From contig CAYMLQ010000302.1 in NCBI GenBank assembly GCA_964390795.1, positions 1 through 7,569 of the forward strand: 7,569 nt of DNA. The letters are read 5' to 3'. The stretch's first letter is position 1; each line of letters opens with the position of its first letter. The stretch comes from CAYMLQ01 sp964390795 (GTDB lineage: Bacteria; Verrucomicrobiota; Kiritimatiellia; RFP12; UBA1067). Below, one piece after another: positions 1-6,231 of the stretch. Both the position numbers and the translations under genes were made by a program. A model generated the notes under the pieces. The model searched no databases, was not told where the DNA came from, and worked only from the letters and a program-made list of their open reading frames with translations.

Positions 1-1118
1 ATGCCGTCAGCAAGGACATGGTTCACTGGGAGGAGCTGCCGATCACCCTCTATCCTCCCAAGTTCGGGGACTGGGCTTTCAGCGGCGGCGCGGTTATCGA
101 CAAAGACAACACCAGCGGGTGGAAGAAAGGGACCAATTCGCTGATCGTGGCCACCTACACCAGCACGGGCCGCGGCGAGTGCATTGTGTATTCGAATGAC
201 AGGGGCCGCACGTTCCAGGAATATGAAGGCAACCCGATCATCAAACACGGCGGACGCGACCCGCTCCCGCGCTGGTACGCGCCGGGCAAGCATTGGGTCA
301 TTGCGGTCTACGATGAATTTGAGAAAGGCCAGTATGTCGCCTTCTACACGTCAACGGACATGAAGACGTGGGCCTTCCAGAGCCGAATCAAAGATTTCTT
401 TGAGTGCGCGGATCTGTTTGAACTGCCCGTGGGCGACAAGAAATACTGGGTTGTGACCGCAGCCAATAGCGACTACATGGTCGGCCAGTTCGACGGCAAG
501 ACCTTCACCCCTGAGACACCCAAGCTAAAGGGACACCGCGGTCGCGCCTTCTACGCTGCTCAAACGTTCAGCAATGAACCCAAGGGCCGCACGGTCCAGA
601 TCGGCTGGTTGCAGACTGCGACGCCGGGCATGCCGTTCAACCAGGCGATGTCCCTGCCGAACGAACTTAATCTCCGCCAGACCGCAGAAGGCCCGCGCCT
701 GACGTGGACCCCTGTGAAGGAGCTGGAGTCGCTGCGGGACGGGCCTGACCAGGGAGCGGCGCTGGCGGATTTCAAGGCCGAGCTGATGGAAGTGCGTGCC
801 GGATTCGAGCCGGGCGACGCCGAGGCCGTAGAGCTGACGATTCGCGGCGCGAAAATCACGTATGATGTCAAGAAGCAGGAGATCGTTGTGAATGGCCACC
901 GCATGCCGGCCCCGCTGGTCGACGGGAAGCAGAACATGACGGTGTATGTTGACAAGACCGTGCTGGAAGTGTTTGCCAGCGACGGGCTGACCTATGTCCC
1001 GTTCCCGTTTGTTCCGAAGGCAGACGACCTCGCGGTGTCGGCGGAGGAAAAAGGCGGGAAAGCCAAGGGCTTGTCGCTGAAAGCCTACAAGCTGAAATCT
1101 TGTTGGCGTCATGAATAG
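1..1118 (+). CDS. Glycoside hydrolase family 32 fructosidase, 3' part (N-terminus outside window)
   Basis: This is the C-terminal part of a GH32 enzyme, which would hydrolyse beta-fructosidic bonds in levan, inulin or sucrose to release fructose. The reading frame is open to the left edge. The internal ATG at 18 is not the real start, because the preceding codons read AVSKDMVHWE, a typical GH32 stretch downstream of the nucleophile motif. Seen in the sequence: an FSGGAV strand (about 78-95), the transition-state-stabilising RDP motif at 255-263, and the EC motif with the acid/base glutamate at 402-407. A GRxxQIGW-type strand follows near 585-614, and a C-terminal beta-sandwich contains VDKTVLEVF near 948-974. 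The WMNDPNG nucleophile motif and any signal peptide lie outside the window. The FSGGAV region looks exo-acting (fructan beta-fructosidase or levanase), but linkage specificity cannot be read from the sequence. It is first in the visible operon and the stop is TAG at 1116-1118. Confidence 0.93.
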   Translation, partial: AVSKDMVHWEELPITLYPPKFGDWAFSGGAVIDKDNTSGWKKGTNSLIVATYTSTGRGECIVYSNDRGRTFQEYEGNPIIKHGGRDPLPRWYAPGKHWVIAVYDEFEKGQYVAFYTSTDMKTWAFQSRIKDFFECADLFELPVGDKKYWVVTAANSDYMVGQFDGKTFTPETPKLKGHRGRAFYAAQTFSNEPKGRTVQIGWLQTATPGMPFNQAMSLPNELNLRQTAEGPRLTWTPVKELESLRDGPDQGAALADFKAELMEVRAGFEPGDAEAVELTIRGAKITYDVKKQEIVVNGHRMPAPLVDGKQNMTVYVDKTVLEVFASDGLTYVPFPFVPKADDLAVSAEEKGGKAKGLSLKAYKLKSCWRHE

Positions 1119-1131
1119 GATCAGCTTGATT

Positions 1132-1228
1132 GGCTCTTGTAAAACCCCTGTCGCGGAGAGCGTGCTCGGAGAGCCCGCGCTACCTCGGTGGCCCGCGACC
1201 TCCGGGCGTGGTAGGTTTTGCATGAGCC
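1132..1228. repeat. Inverted-repeat-bounded 97-base intergenic element
   Basis: The gap between the two GH32 genes contains a structured element. Its ends, GGCTCTTGTAAAACC (1132-1146) and GGTTTTGCATGAGCC (1214-1228), are inverted repeats matching at 13 of 15 positions, or 14 if a G-T wobble is allowed. The interior is very GC-rich. It has a 7-base inverted repeat GTCGCGG/CCGCGAC (1150-1156 with 1193-1199) and a direct repeat CGGAGAGC (1154-1161 and 1167-1174). A small stem GCCCG/CGGGC (1191-1195 with 1203-1207) competes with the 7-base one. It could be a dispersed REP- or MITE-like repeat, or an intercistronic RNA structure separating expression of the two enzymes. No second copy is seen in this window, so repeat status is unproven. 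Confidence 0.6.
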
Positions 1229-1243
1229 TCGTCATTTCGAAAA

Positions 1244-1250
1244 AGGGGAG
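1244..1250 (+). promoter_or_regulatory. Ribosome binding site fixing the start of the second GH32 gene
   Basis: The purine run AGGGGAG lies four bases before the ATG at 1255. It decides the start. The same frame is open back to an ATG at 1111, but that one lies inside the end of the previous gene, and the extra codons would run through the inverted-repeat element. A signal peptide begins directly at the 1255 ATG. Confidence 0.75.
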
Positions 1251-1254
1251 TCAT

Positions 1255-3609
1255 ATGAGCGCTTTAAGGAAGAACGTGAATAGGCGGAAGAGTGTGGCCG
1301 TGCTGTGCGTGTCGGGGCTGATGTCCGGCATCAACCTGCTGGCCGCAAGTGACGCGAAGACTGTTTTCTCGGACGCCGTGGCTGTGTGGCACCTGGGAGG
1401 CTTGAACTCTGCGGACGGTAAGAGTCCCCTTAAAGCCAACAAAGAGGTCAAGGTCGGCATTGAGCTGCAAGGGGCAGAGCGGGACGAGTCGCTTGCACGC
1501 GGGGGAGATGGCAAAGTTGCGGAATTCAATGGCGGCTGGCTGGATGCCGGGCAGGGGGCTGAGGGCCGACTGAACCTTGCCAGCGAAGCCATGACTCTGC
1601 TGATACGGTTGAAGAATCCTTCGGGCAAATGGTTGCCCGGCGAGTTGCTTTGTAAACACGGCGGACATGACGTGCTGGTTTATAATATCTTTGTGAATGC
1701 GGATAGGATCGGCTGTGAATTCGGCGTGGAAGGGAGGGCCGGTCTTTCTGGGCAGATAAACCAGGGCTCGCTCAAAGGCTCCGGGTGGTACGATCTGATC
1801 GTGCGCTACGACGGGCGCGAGGTAGAATTTTTTGTGAACGGCCTGAAGCAGGGGCGGTCGCCGATGGCTGGCGCCTTGCGGAAGGGCAACACGGCTCCGG
1901 TGGTCATCGGCAAGGCGATGCCACAGGGCCAGGTGGACCATGCCGCTCTCTGGTCGCGCGCGCTTTCCGACGATGAGATTGTTGCGCTCAGCGGTGGCGA
2001 GAAGTTGATGAAGGAAAGACGCCAAGAACTCGCCAAAAACATTGAAGCGCAGATCGGCCGCGAGGGCCTGACGCTGAATGACCAGCTCCGCGGTGCCCGC
2101 GAACTACGGCAGAGACTCTGGAACGATCCGCAGCGGCCGCGCTACCACCTGATGCCGCCGGACGGGTTCTGGAATGACATCAACGGAACCATCTTCTGGA
2201 AAGGACGCTACCATGTCTTTTTCCTGGGGCGGCTCGCGCCGGACCGGGACACCATTCTCAGCGGCAAGGATACAGCCAATGCCCGTGAGGTGTGGCTGCA
2301 TGCTTCCAGCAAAGATCTGGTGAATTGGATCCATCACCCGCCTGCGATCATACCTACGTTTGACGGCAGCATGCCGAACGGGATTTACAGCGGGGACATG
2401 ATCAATGACGCGCCCGTGCCGACCATTATCGTGCATATACCCAGGCAAGGCACCTGCATCTACACGGCGGAGGATGATGAGCTGATCCGCTGGAAGCCGA
2501 GTCCCGCCAATCCGGTGATTCCTTCCACAAATGCCCCGCCGGAAGTCTCTGTATTTGATCCGTGCGCCTGGAAGGACGGCGATAACTATTACGCGCTGGT
2601 AGGCAACAAAAACAAAACGCCGGGTTATGAAGGCGATTCCAGCAGTCTGTTCCGCTCGAAGGATCTGGTCAAGTGGGAGTACCGCGGCCCGTTTTACAAA
2701 TCCGACCGGAAGTGGACGCAGGAATACGAGGACTGCGCGTGCCCGGATTTCTATCCGCTGGGCGACAAGCACATGCTCATTTCACACGTGCATCGCCCGT
2801 GGAACCACCTCCAGTATTACATCGGCCGCTGGGATAAAGAGAACGAAAAGTTCCTTCCCGAATCACACGGTTATATGAGCTGGCCGGGCGGGTCGGTGTG
2901 CGCGCCCGAGACGTTGCTCGATGACAAGGGGCGCCGCATTTTCTGGGGGTGGATCATGGAAGCGCGCCCGGCGACAAACGGGTGGGCCTCCGTGGCAACG
3001 TTGCCGCGCGTCTTCTCCCTTGCCGAAGACAAGAGCTTGCGGATAGAGCCGGCGCAGGAGCTGGAAACGCTGCGGTTCAATCCGCGACAGAAGGCTGACC
3101 TGACGGTAACTGCAGACAGCGAGTTGAAACTGGATGATATCAAGGGTGATTGTCTTGAGCTGGCTGTAGAAATCGAGCCCGGCGACGCCAAGGAGTTCGG
3201 GATTAAGGTGCGTTGTTCGCCGGACGGCGCCGAGCAAACGGCCATCACGTGTGTGCCGCTGAAAGACGCGCTCAAGATCGAGCTGGAGAAATCCACGCTT
3301 GACCCGTCAGTGAAATACTCCTGGTGCTCGCCGCAATTCGCAAAGGAAACGCTGAAGATTGCGGAGGCTGATTGCTTCGCGAAGGAGCAGGTCGCGCCCT
3401 TTACGCTCAAGCCGGGTGAGCCGCTCAAGCTGCGCATCTACTTGGATCGCTCGGTTCTGGAGGTGTTTGCCAACGGGCGCCAGTGCATCACCCAGCGCAT
3501 CTACCCGTCGCGTCCGGACAGCCTCGGGATTACGCTGTTTGCCCGCGGCGGCAGCGTTAAAGTAAGGTCGTTGAATGCTTGGGATATCAGCCCGACCAAC
3601 AGCTGGTGA
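1255..3609 (+). CDS. Secreted LamG-GH32 fructan hydrolase with divergent active-site motifs
   Basis: The 784-residue product is a probable exported fructan-degrading enzyme. Residues 1-32 form a signal peptide: a basic RKNVNRRK start, a hydrophobic stretch, then LLAAS. Residues about 37-250 look like a LamG/concanavalin-type carbohydrate-binding fold, with WYDLIVRYDGREVEFFVNG and a closing DHAALWSRALSDDEI. The GH32 propeller follows, with the nucleophile motif WNDING (Asp308, bases 2176-2178), VFDP (434-436) where the family normally has RDP, EDCACPDF (from Glu492) where it normally has ECPD, and CAPET...GRRIFWGW (549 on). A C-terminal beta-sandwich contains LDRSVLEVF around Asp731. The fold and family are clear. 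The Arg-to-Phe change in RDP and the Ala at the usual acid/base position mean activity or specificity may differ from a classic levanase or inulinase. It lies in the same orientation as the first GH32, with a structured 136-base gap, and probably in the same operon. Confidence 0.9.
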   Translation: MSALRKNVNRRKSVAVLCVSGLMSGINLLAASDAKTVFSDAVAVWHLGGLNSADGKSPLKANKEVKVGIELQGAERDESLARGGDGKVAEFNGGWLDAGQGAEGRLNLASEAMTLLIRLKNPSGKWLPGELLCKHGGHDVLVYNIFVNADRIGCEFGVEGRAGLSGQINQGSLKGSGWYDLIVRYDGREVEFFVNGLKQGRSPMAGALRKGNTAPVVIGKAMPQGQVDHAALWSRALSDDEIVALSGGEKLMKERRQELAKNIEAQIGREGLTLNDQLRGARELRQRLWNDPQRPRYHLMPPDGFWNDINGTIFWKGRYHVFFLGRLAPDRDTILSGKDTANAREVWLHASSKDLVNWIHHPPAIIPTFDGSMPNGIYSGDMINDAPVPTIIVHIPRQGTCIYTAEDDELIRWKPSPANPVIPSTNAPPEVSVFDPCAWKDGDNYYALVGNKNKTPGYEGDSSSLFRSKDLVKWEYRGPFYKSDRKWTQEYEDCACPDFYPLGDKHMLISHVHRPWNHLQYYIGRWDKENEKFLPESHGYMSWPGGSVCAPETLLDDKGRRIFWGWIMEARPATNGWASVATLPRVFSLAEDKSLRIEPAQELETLRFNPRQKADLTVTADSELKLDDIKGDCLELAVEIEPGDAKEFGIKVRCSPDGAEQTAITCVPLKDALKIELEKSTLDPSVKYSWCSPQFAKETLKIAEADCFAKEQVAPFTLKPGEPLKLRIYLDRSVLEVFANGRQCITQRIYPSRPDSLGITLFARGGSVKVRSLNAWDISPTNSW

Positions 3610-3645
3610 GCGCTTCATTCAACGCATCGGCTGGTGCCGTTTAGC

Positions 3646-3652
3646 AAGGAAG
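3646..3652 (+). promoter_or_regulatory. Ribosome binding site in front of a broken reading frame
   Basis: AAGGAAG sits seven bases before an ATG at 3660, an ideal spacing. The frame it serves closes after only 33 codons, which is the main reason for treating 3660-3853 as a damaged gene. An in-frame alternative for the tail, GTG at 3665, would have a spacing of 12 bases. Confidence 0.5.
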
Positions 3653-3659
3653 AGTCAAC

Positions 3660-3853
3660 ATGCAGTGGCGGACGAGTTTAATCATTGCGGCGGTGCCCGG
3701 GGCGCACTCCTGCTGGACGGCGACACCTACGGCTTCTGCGGCGAGGGCAACGACTGCCTGACGCTTGTCCCGTTCCTTGCGGACACGTGGCGCTTCACGA
3801 GCATGTCGATCGACCTGGAGCGAAAGAACCCCATCCGCGTGCGCGACATTTGA
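3660..3853 (+). pseudogene. Probable gene remnant: signal-peptide-like start out of frame with a coding tail
   Basis: I do not recognise this gene. The ATG at 3660 opens MQWRTSLIIAAV, a short basic then hydrophobic start like an export signal, but this frame stops at TGA 3759-3761. From about 3690 the adjacent frame reads DGDTYGFCGEGNDC and continues to a TGA at 3851-3853, ending in NPIRVRDI. Almost every codon in that tail ends in G or C, as in the flanking genes, so it looks truly coding. The simplest reading is a gene of the operon that lost its middle, or suffered a frameshift, leaving its start and its last 50 or so codons. The alternative is an intact small gene starting at GTG 3665 (62 residues). 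It sits between the LamG-GH32 gene and the fructokinase, 50 bases after the former and 14 before the latter. Confidence 0.42.
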
Positions 3854-3859
3854 AAAGGA
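3853..3859 (+). promoter_or_regulatory. Ribosome binding site of the fructokinase gene
   Basis: AAAAGGA, overlapping the upstream TGA, lies eight bases before the ATG at 3868. It supports that start over in-frame codons further upstream, which would overlap the preceding coding tail. Confidence 0.65.
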
Positions 3860-3867
3860 TAGAGACG

Positions 3868-4737
3868 ATGCTTGATCTGGTGGCGTTCGGCGAAATGTTG
3901 TGGGATGTGATCGACGGAACCGCGCACATCGGCGGTGCGCCGTTCAATCTGGCGGCGCATGCGGCACGCTGCGGGCTGCGTGCGGCGACGGTGTCGCGTG
4001 TCGGCGACGACCAACTCGGGCACGCGGCCTTGACCGAAATGGCGCGTTTGCACGTGGATGCACGCTGGATGACAACGGATAAACAGCATCCGACGGGAAC
4101 TGTGACGGTCACGTTGTCGAACGGCCAGCCGAGTTATGCGATCCACGAGGGCGTAGCCTGGGATTTCGTCGAACTATCCGCCGCCTCTTTTAAGGAGTTG
4201 ACGGCCGCGCGGCCGCGTGCGTTCTGTTTCGGCACGCTGGCCCAGCGCAGCGAGGTGTCGCGGCGGACGCTCGGGCTGCTGCTGGATGTTTTCCGTGACG
4301 CGATTGTGTTTTACGACGTAAATCTGCGGCAGTCGTACTGGTCGGGGCCGCTGGTCGAGGCCGGACTGGCGCGGGCCACCCTGGTCAAGGTGAACGATGA
4401 TGAGGCGCGGGTGCTTGGCGGACTGCTGTTCAACGGAGCCTGTGCGCCAGAGGCGTTCGCTCGGGCGGTGCTGGCCCGACATTCTGTGCGGGCGGTGATC
4501 GTGACGTTGGGTGCGGACGGATGCCTTGTTTGCGAGCGCGATAAGGAAGTGGCGCGATGTTCCGGCGTGAAGGTGGAGGTCGCGGATGCGGTAGGGGCGG
4601 GTGACGCCTTCTCGGCTGCATTTTTGGCGGCGTGGTTGGCAGGTGCGACAGTTGCCGAGGCCGCAGAGGCGGGCAACCGGCGCGGCGCGTGGGTGGCTTC
4701 GTGTCGCGGCGCAGTGCCGGAGGAAGACGGGCAGTAG
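3868..4737 (+). CDS. Fructokinase, PfkB (ribokinase-like) family
   Basis: The 289-residue cytoplasmic sugar kinase most likely phosphorylates fructose to fructose-6-phosphate with ATP, feeding glycolysis. The start MLDLVAFGEMLWDV is the standard first strand of the family. IGGAPFNLAAHAARCG (residues 21-36) is the sugar-binding region and first PfkB signature. YDVNLRQSYW (149-158) matches the FDPNLR-type strand, followed by KVNDDEA (174-180). DAVGAGDAFSAAF (240-252) is the second signature, with Asp246 as the catalytic base and the anion hole before it. The length is slightly short but normal for bacterial fructokinases. The GGAPFN motif and the two GH32 genes and sugar transporter around it favour fructose over ribose, adenosine or ketodeoxygluconate. 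Substrate choice is inferred from context and overall resemblance. The product would act on fructose released outside and imported by the next gene's product. Confidence 0.88.
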   Translation: MLDLVAFGEMLWDVIDGTAHIGGAPFNLAAHAARCGLRAATVSRVGDDQLGHAALTEMARLHVDARWMTTDKQHPTGTVTVTLSNGQPSYAIHEGVAWDFVELSAASFKELTAARPRAFCFGTLAQRSEVSRRTLGLLLDVFRDAIVFYDVNLRQSYWSGPLVEAGLARATLVKVNDDEARVLGGLLFNGACAPEAFARAVLARHSVRAVIVTLGADGCLVCERDKEVARCSGVKVEVADAVGAGDAFSAAFLAAWLAGATVAEAAEAGNRRGAWVASCRGAVPEEDGQ

Positions 4738-4754
4738 GCCGTGGCAGTAGGGGC

Positions 4755-4768
4755 GGGCCGAGAGGCCC
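4755..4768 (+). other. Small GC hairpin with GAGA tetraloop before the transporter gene
   Basis: GGGCC (4755-4759) and GGCCC (4764-4768) form a perfect five-base stem closed by GAGA, a GNRA-type tetraloop. It lies in the 52-base gap between fructokinase and transporter, 21 bases before the transporter ATG and just ahead of its purine-rich binding site GGAAAG (4773-4778). There is no T-run, so it is not an intrinsic terminator. It could stabilise the transcript or set relative expression, but it is short enough to be chance. Confidence 0.3.
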
Positions 4769-4789
4769 ATATGGAAAGAGTGCGTGGTG

Positions 4790-6115
4790 ATGAGCAAAAA
4801 AGTGGTGATGTGTGCGGTGATTGCGGCGCTGGGCGGATTCCTGTTCGGATTTGACACGGTGGTGATTTCGGGAGCGGAGAAGACGATTCAGACGCTTTGG
4901 GGGCTGAGCCCCGCTATGCATGGGCTGGCCATGGGTGCCGCGCTGTGGGGAACCGTGGTCGGGTCGCTTGTCGGCAGTTGGCCCACGGACAGGTTCGGCC
5001 GCAGGAAGACGCTGCTTTGCATCGGTGCGCTGTTCCTTGTGGGTTCGCTATGGTCTGCAGTCGCCAACGAGGTCTACTCGTTTATGACGGCGCGTTTCCT
5101 TGGCGGCATTGCCATTGGCATCTCCACCGTCGCATCCCCTCTGTACATAGCGGAGATCGCGCCCCCTGCGCATCGCGGGCGGCTGGCGGGCATGTTCCAG
5201 TTCAACATCGTCTTCGGCATCCTCGTCGCCTTCCTGTCGAACTACCTGCTTGCCCGCATCGGCGAAAACGCGTGGCGCTGGATGCTGGGCGTTATGGCGG
5301 CACCTTCGATTATCTACACGCTCGCCTGTCTGGCCATTCCTGAGAGTCCGCGCTGGCTGATCGGCCGCAAAGGCGACCGGGCTGCTGCGATCCGTGTCCT
5401 CGGGTATATCCAGCCTGAAGCGTCCGCAGCCGAGATCGAGGCGAAGGTTTCCGAAATTGCGGCGGCTTCTCAAGAGAAGGCCAGTGCCGGCGGGTTCTGG
5501 AGTAAGCAACTGCAAATCCCGATCATGCTGGCGATCCTCATCGCCTTCTTCAACCAGCTCTCGGGCATCAACGCGATTCTCTACTTTGCGCCGCGCATCT
5601 TCGAACTCACAGGGCTTGGTGCCAAAGCCGCGCTGTTGCAATCGGTCGGCATCGGGGTGACCAATCTCATCTTCACGTTTGTCGGCCTCTGGCTGATCGA
5701 TCGGCTTGGGCGGAAGCAGTTGCTGACCATCGGCTCGTTTGGCTACATCGCCTCGCTCGGACTCTGCGCCTGGGCGTTCTTCACGGGGCGCATGGCCATT
5801 GTTCCGCTCTGCATCTTCGCTTTCATCGCCGCGCACGCGGTGGGCCAGGGTGCGGTGATCTGGGTTTTCATCTCGGAAATATTCCCGAATCGTCACCGGG
5901 CTGAAGGCCAGTCGCTGGGCAGCTTCACCCACTGGATCTTTGCAGCGCTACTGACCTCCTTCTTCCCCTCGATGGTGACTGCCTTCGCCCCTGGCTACGT
6001 CTTCCTTTTCTTCTGCGGAATGATGATGCTGCAACTTGCATGGGTGAAGTTCATGGTGCCTGAAACCAAAGGCGTGCCGCTTGAGCAGATGCAGAAGAAG
6101 TTGGGGATTGGGTAA
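4790..6115 (+). CDS. Sugar-porter family MFS transporter (probable fructose/H+ symporter)
   Basis: The 441-residue inner-membrane protein has the 12-helix pattern of the sugar porter family (XylE/GLUT group, Pfam Sugar_tr). It probably imports fructose by proton symport. Family marks are FGFDT in helix 1 (Asp22 aligns with the proton-coupling Asp27 of XylE), DRFGRRK (67-73), an ARFLGG arginine (Arg102, matching XylE Arg133), PESPRWL (184-190), NQLSGIN (255-261), DRLGRK (294-299) and PETKG (424-428). Gln137 matches sugar-binding Gln168 of XylE. The first Gln of the usual QQxSGIN sugar-binding motif is Asn255 here. The start is the ATG at 4790, nine bases after GGAAAGAG; two in-frame GTG codons at 4784 and 4787 are less well spaced. 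It is the last gene of the plus-strand run, 52 bases after fructokinase. Fructose as substrate is inferred from neighbours. Confidence 0.9.
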   Translation: MSKKVVMCAVIAALGGFLFGFDTVVISGAEKTIQTLWGLSPAMHGLAMGAALWGTVVGSLVGSWPTDRFGRRKTLLCIGALFLVGSLWSAVANEVYSFMTARFLGGIAIGISTVASPLYIAEIAPPAHRGRLAGMFQFNIVFGILVAFLSNYLLARIGENAWRWMLGVMAAPSIIYTLACLAIPESPRWLIGRKGDRAAAIRVLGYIQPEASAAEIEAKVSEIAAASQEKASAGGFWSKQLQIPIMLAILIAFFNQLSGINAILYFAPRIFELTGLGAKAALLQSVGIGVTNLIFTFVGLWLIDRLGRKQLLTIGSFGYIASLGLCAWAFFTGRMAIVPLCIFAFIAAHAVGQGAVIWVFISEIFPNRHRAEGQSLGSFTHWIFAALLTSFFPSMVTAFAPGYVFLFFCGMMMLQLAWVKFMVPETKGVPLEQMQKKLGIG

Positions 6116-6163
6116 TGGGAGGGCTGATTCGCTTTGCTCGCGGCACGTGAAGGAGGAGGGGAA

Positions 6164-6191
6164 GAGCAGAGGCCAGAGGGCGGAGGGCAAT
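6164..6191. repeat. Degenerate heptanucleotide tandem repeat in the convergent gap
   Basis: Four consecutive 7-base units, GAGCAGA, GGCCAGA, GGGCGGA and GGGCAAT, fit a GGGCAGA consensus with one, one, one and two mismatches. The surrounding 6150-6163 is also purine-rich. It lies in the 116-base gap between the convergent transporter and regulator genes. The rest of that gap (6116-6231) shows no convincing hairpin plus T-run on either strand, so no intrinsic terminator is called. Confidence 0.4.
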
Positions 6192-6231
6192 GGCGGCTGA
6201 CTGTTGGATGAAACGCGAGGCGCGAGAGTGA

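Noticed and set aside
525..1235. Long minus-strand open frame over the first GH32 gene
   Set aside because: The composition is that of a GC-rich antisense shadow, with no recognisable domain, while the plus strand clearly encodes GH32.
1111..1254. In-frame upstream extension of the second GH32 gene to the ATG at 1111
   Set aside because: It overlaps the previous gene's end, runs through the inverted-repeat element, has no ribosome binding site, and would bury the signal peptide that begins at 1255.
3690..3705. Programmed -1 frameshift joining the two frames of 3660-3853
   Set aside because: The CCC GGG codons there do not form an X XXY YYZ slippery heptamer, and no clear downstream pseudoknot was seen.
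3685..3867. In-frame upstream extension of the fructokinase
   Set aside because: The extra codons are arginine-rich out-of-frame sequence overlapping the coding tail that ends at 3853. The family's N-terminal strand begins exactly at 3868, after a good binding site.
5048..5932. Minus-strand open frame of 294 codons inside the transporter gene
   Set aside because: It is rich in Arg, Asp and Glu as expected opposite a membrane-protein gene, has no domain, and is fully overlapped by strong sugar-porter motifs.
6149..6231. Small gene from the ATG at 6190 after a purine-rich GGAGGAGGGG stretch
   Set aside because: The frame has only 13 codons, the spacing from the purine run is far too long, and the purines belong to the heptad repeat region.
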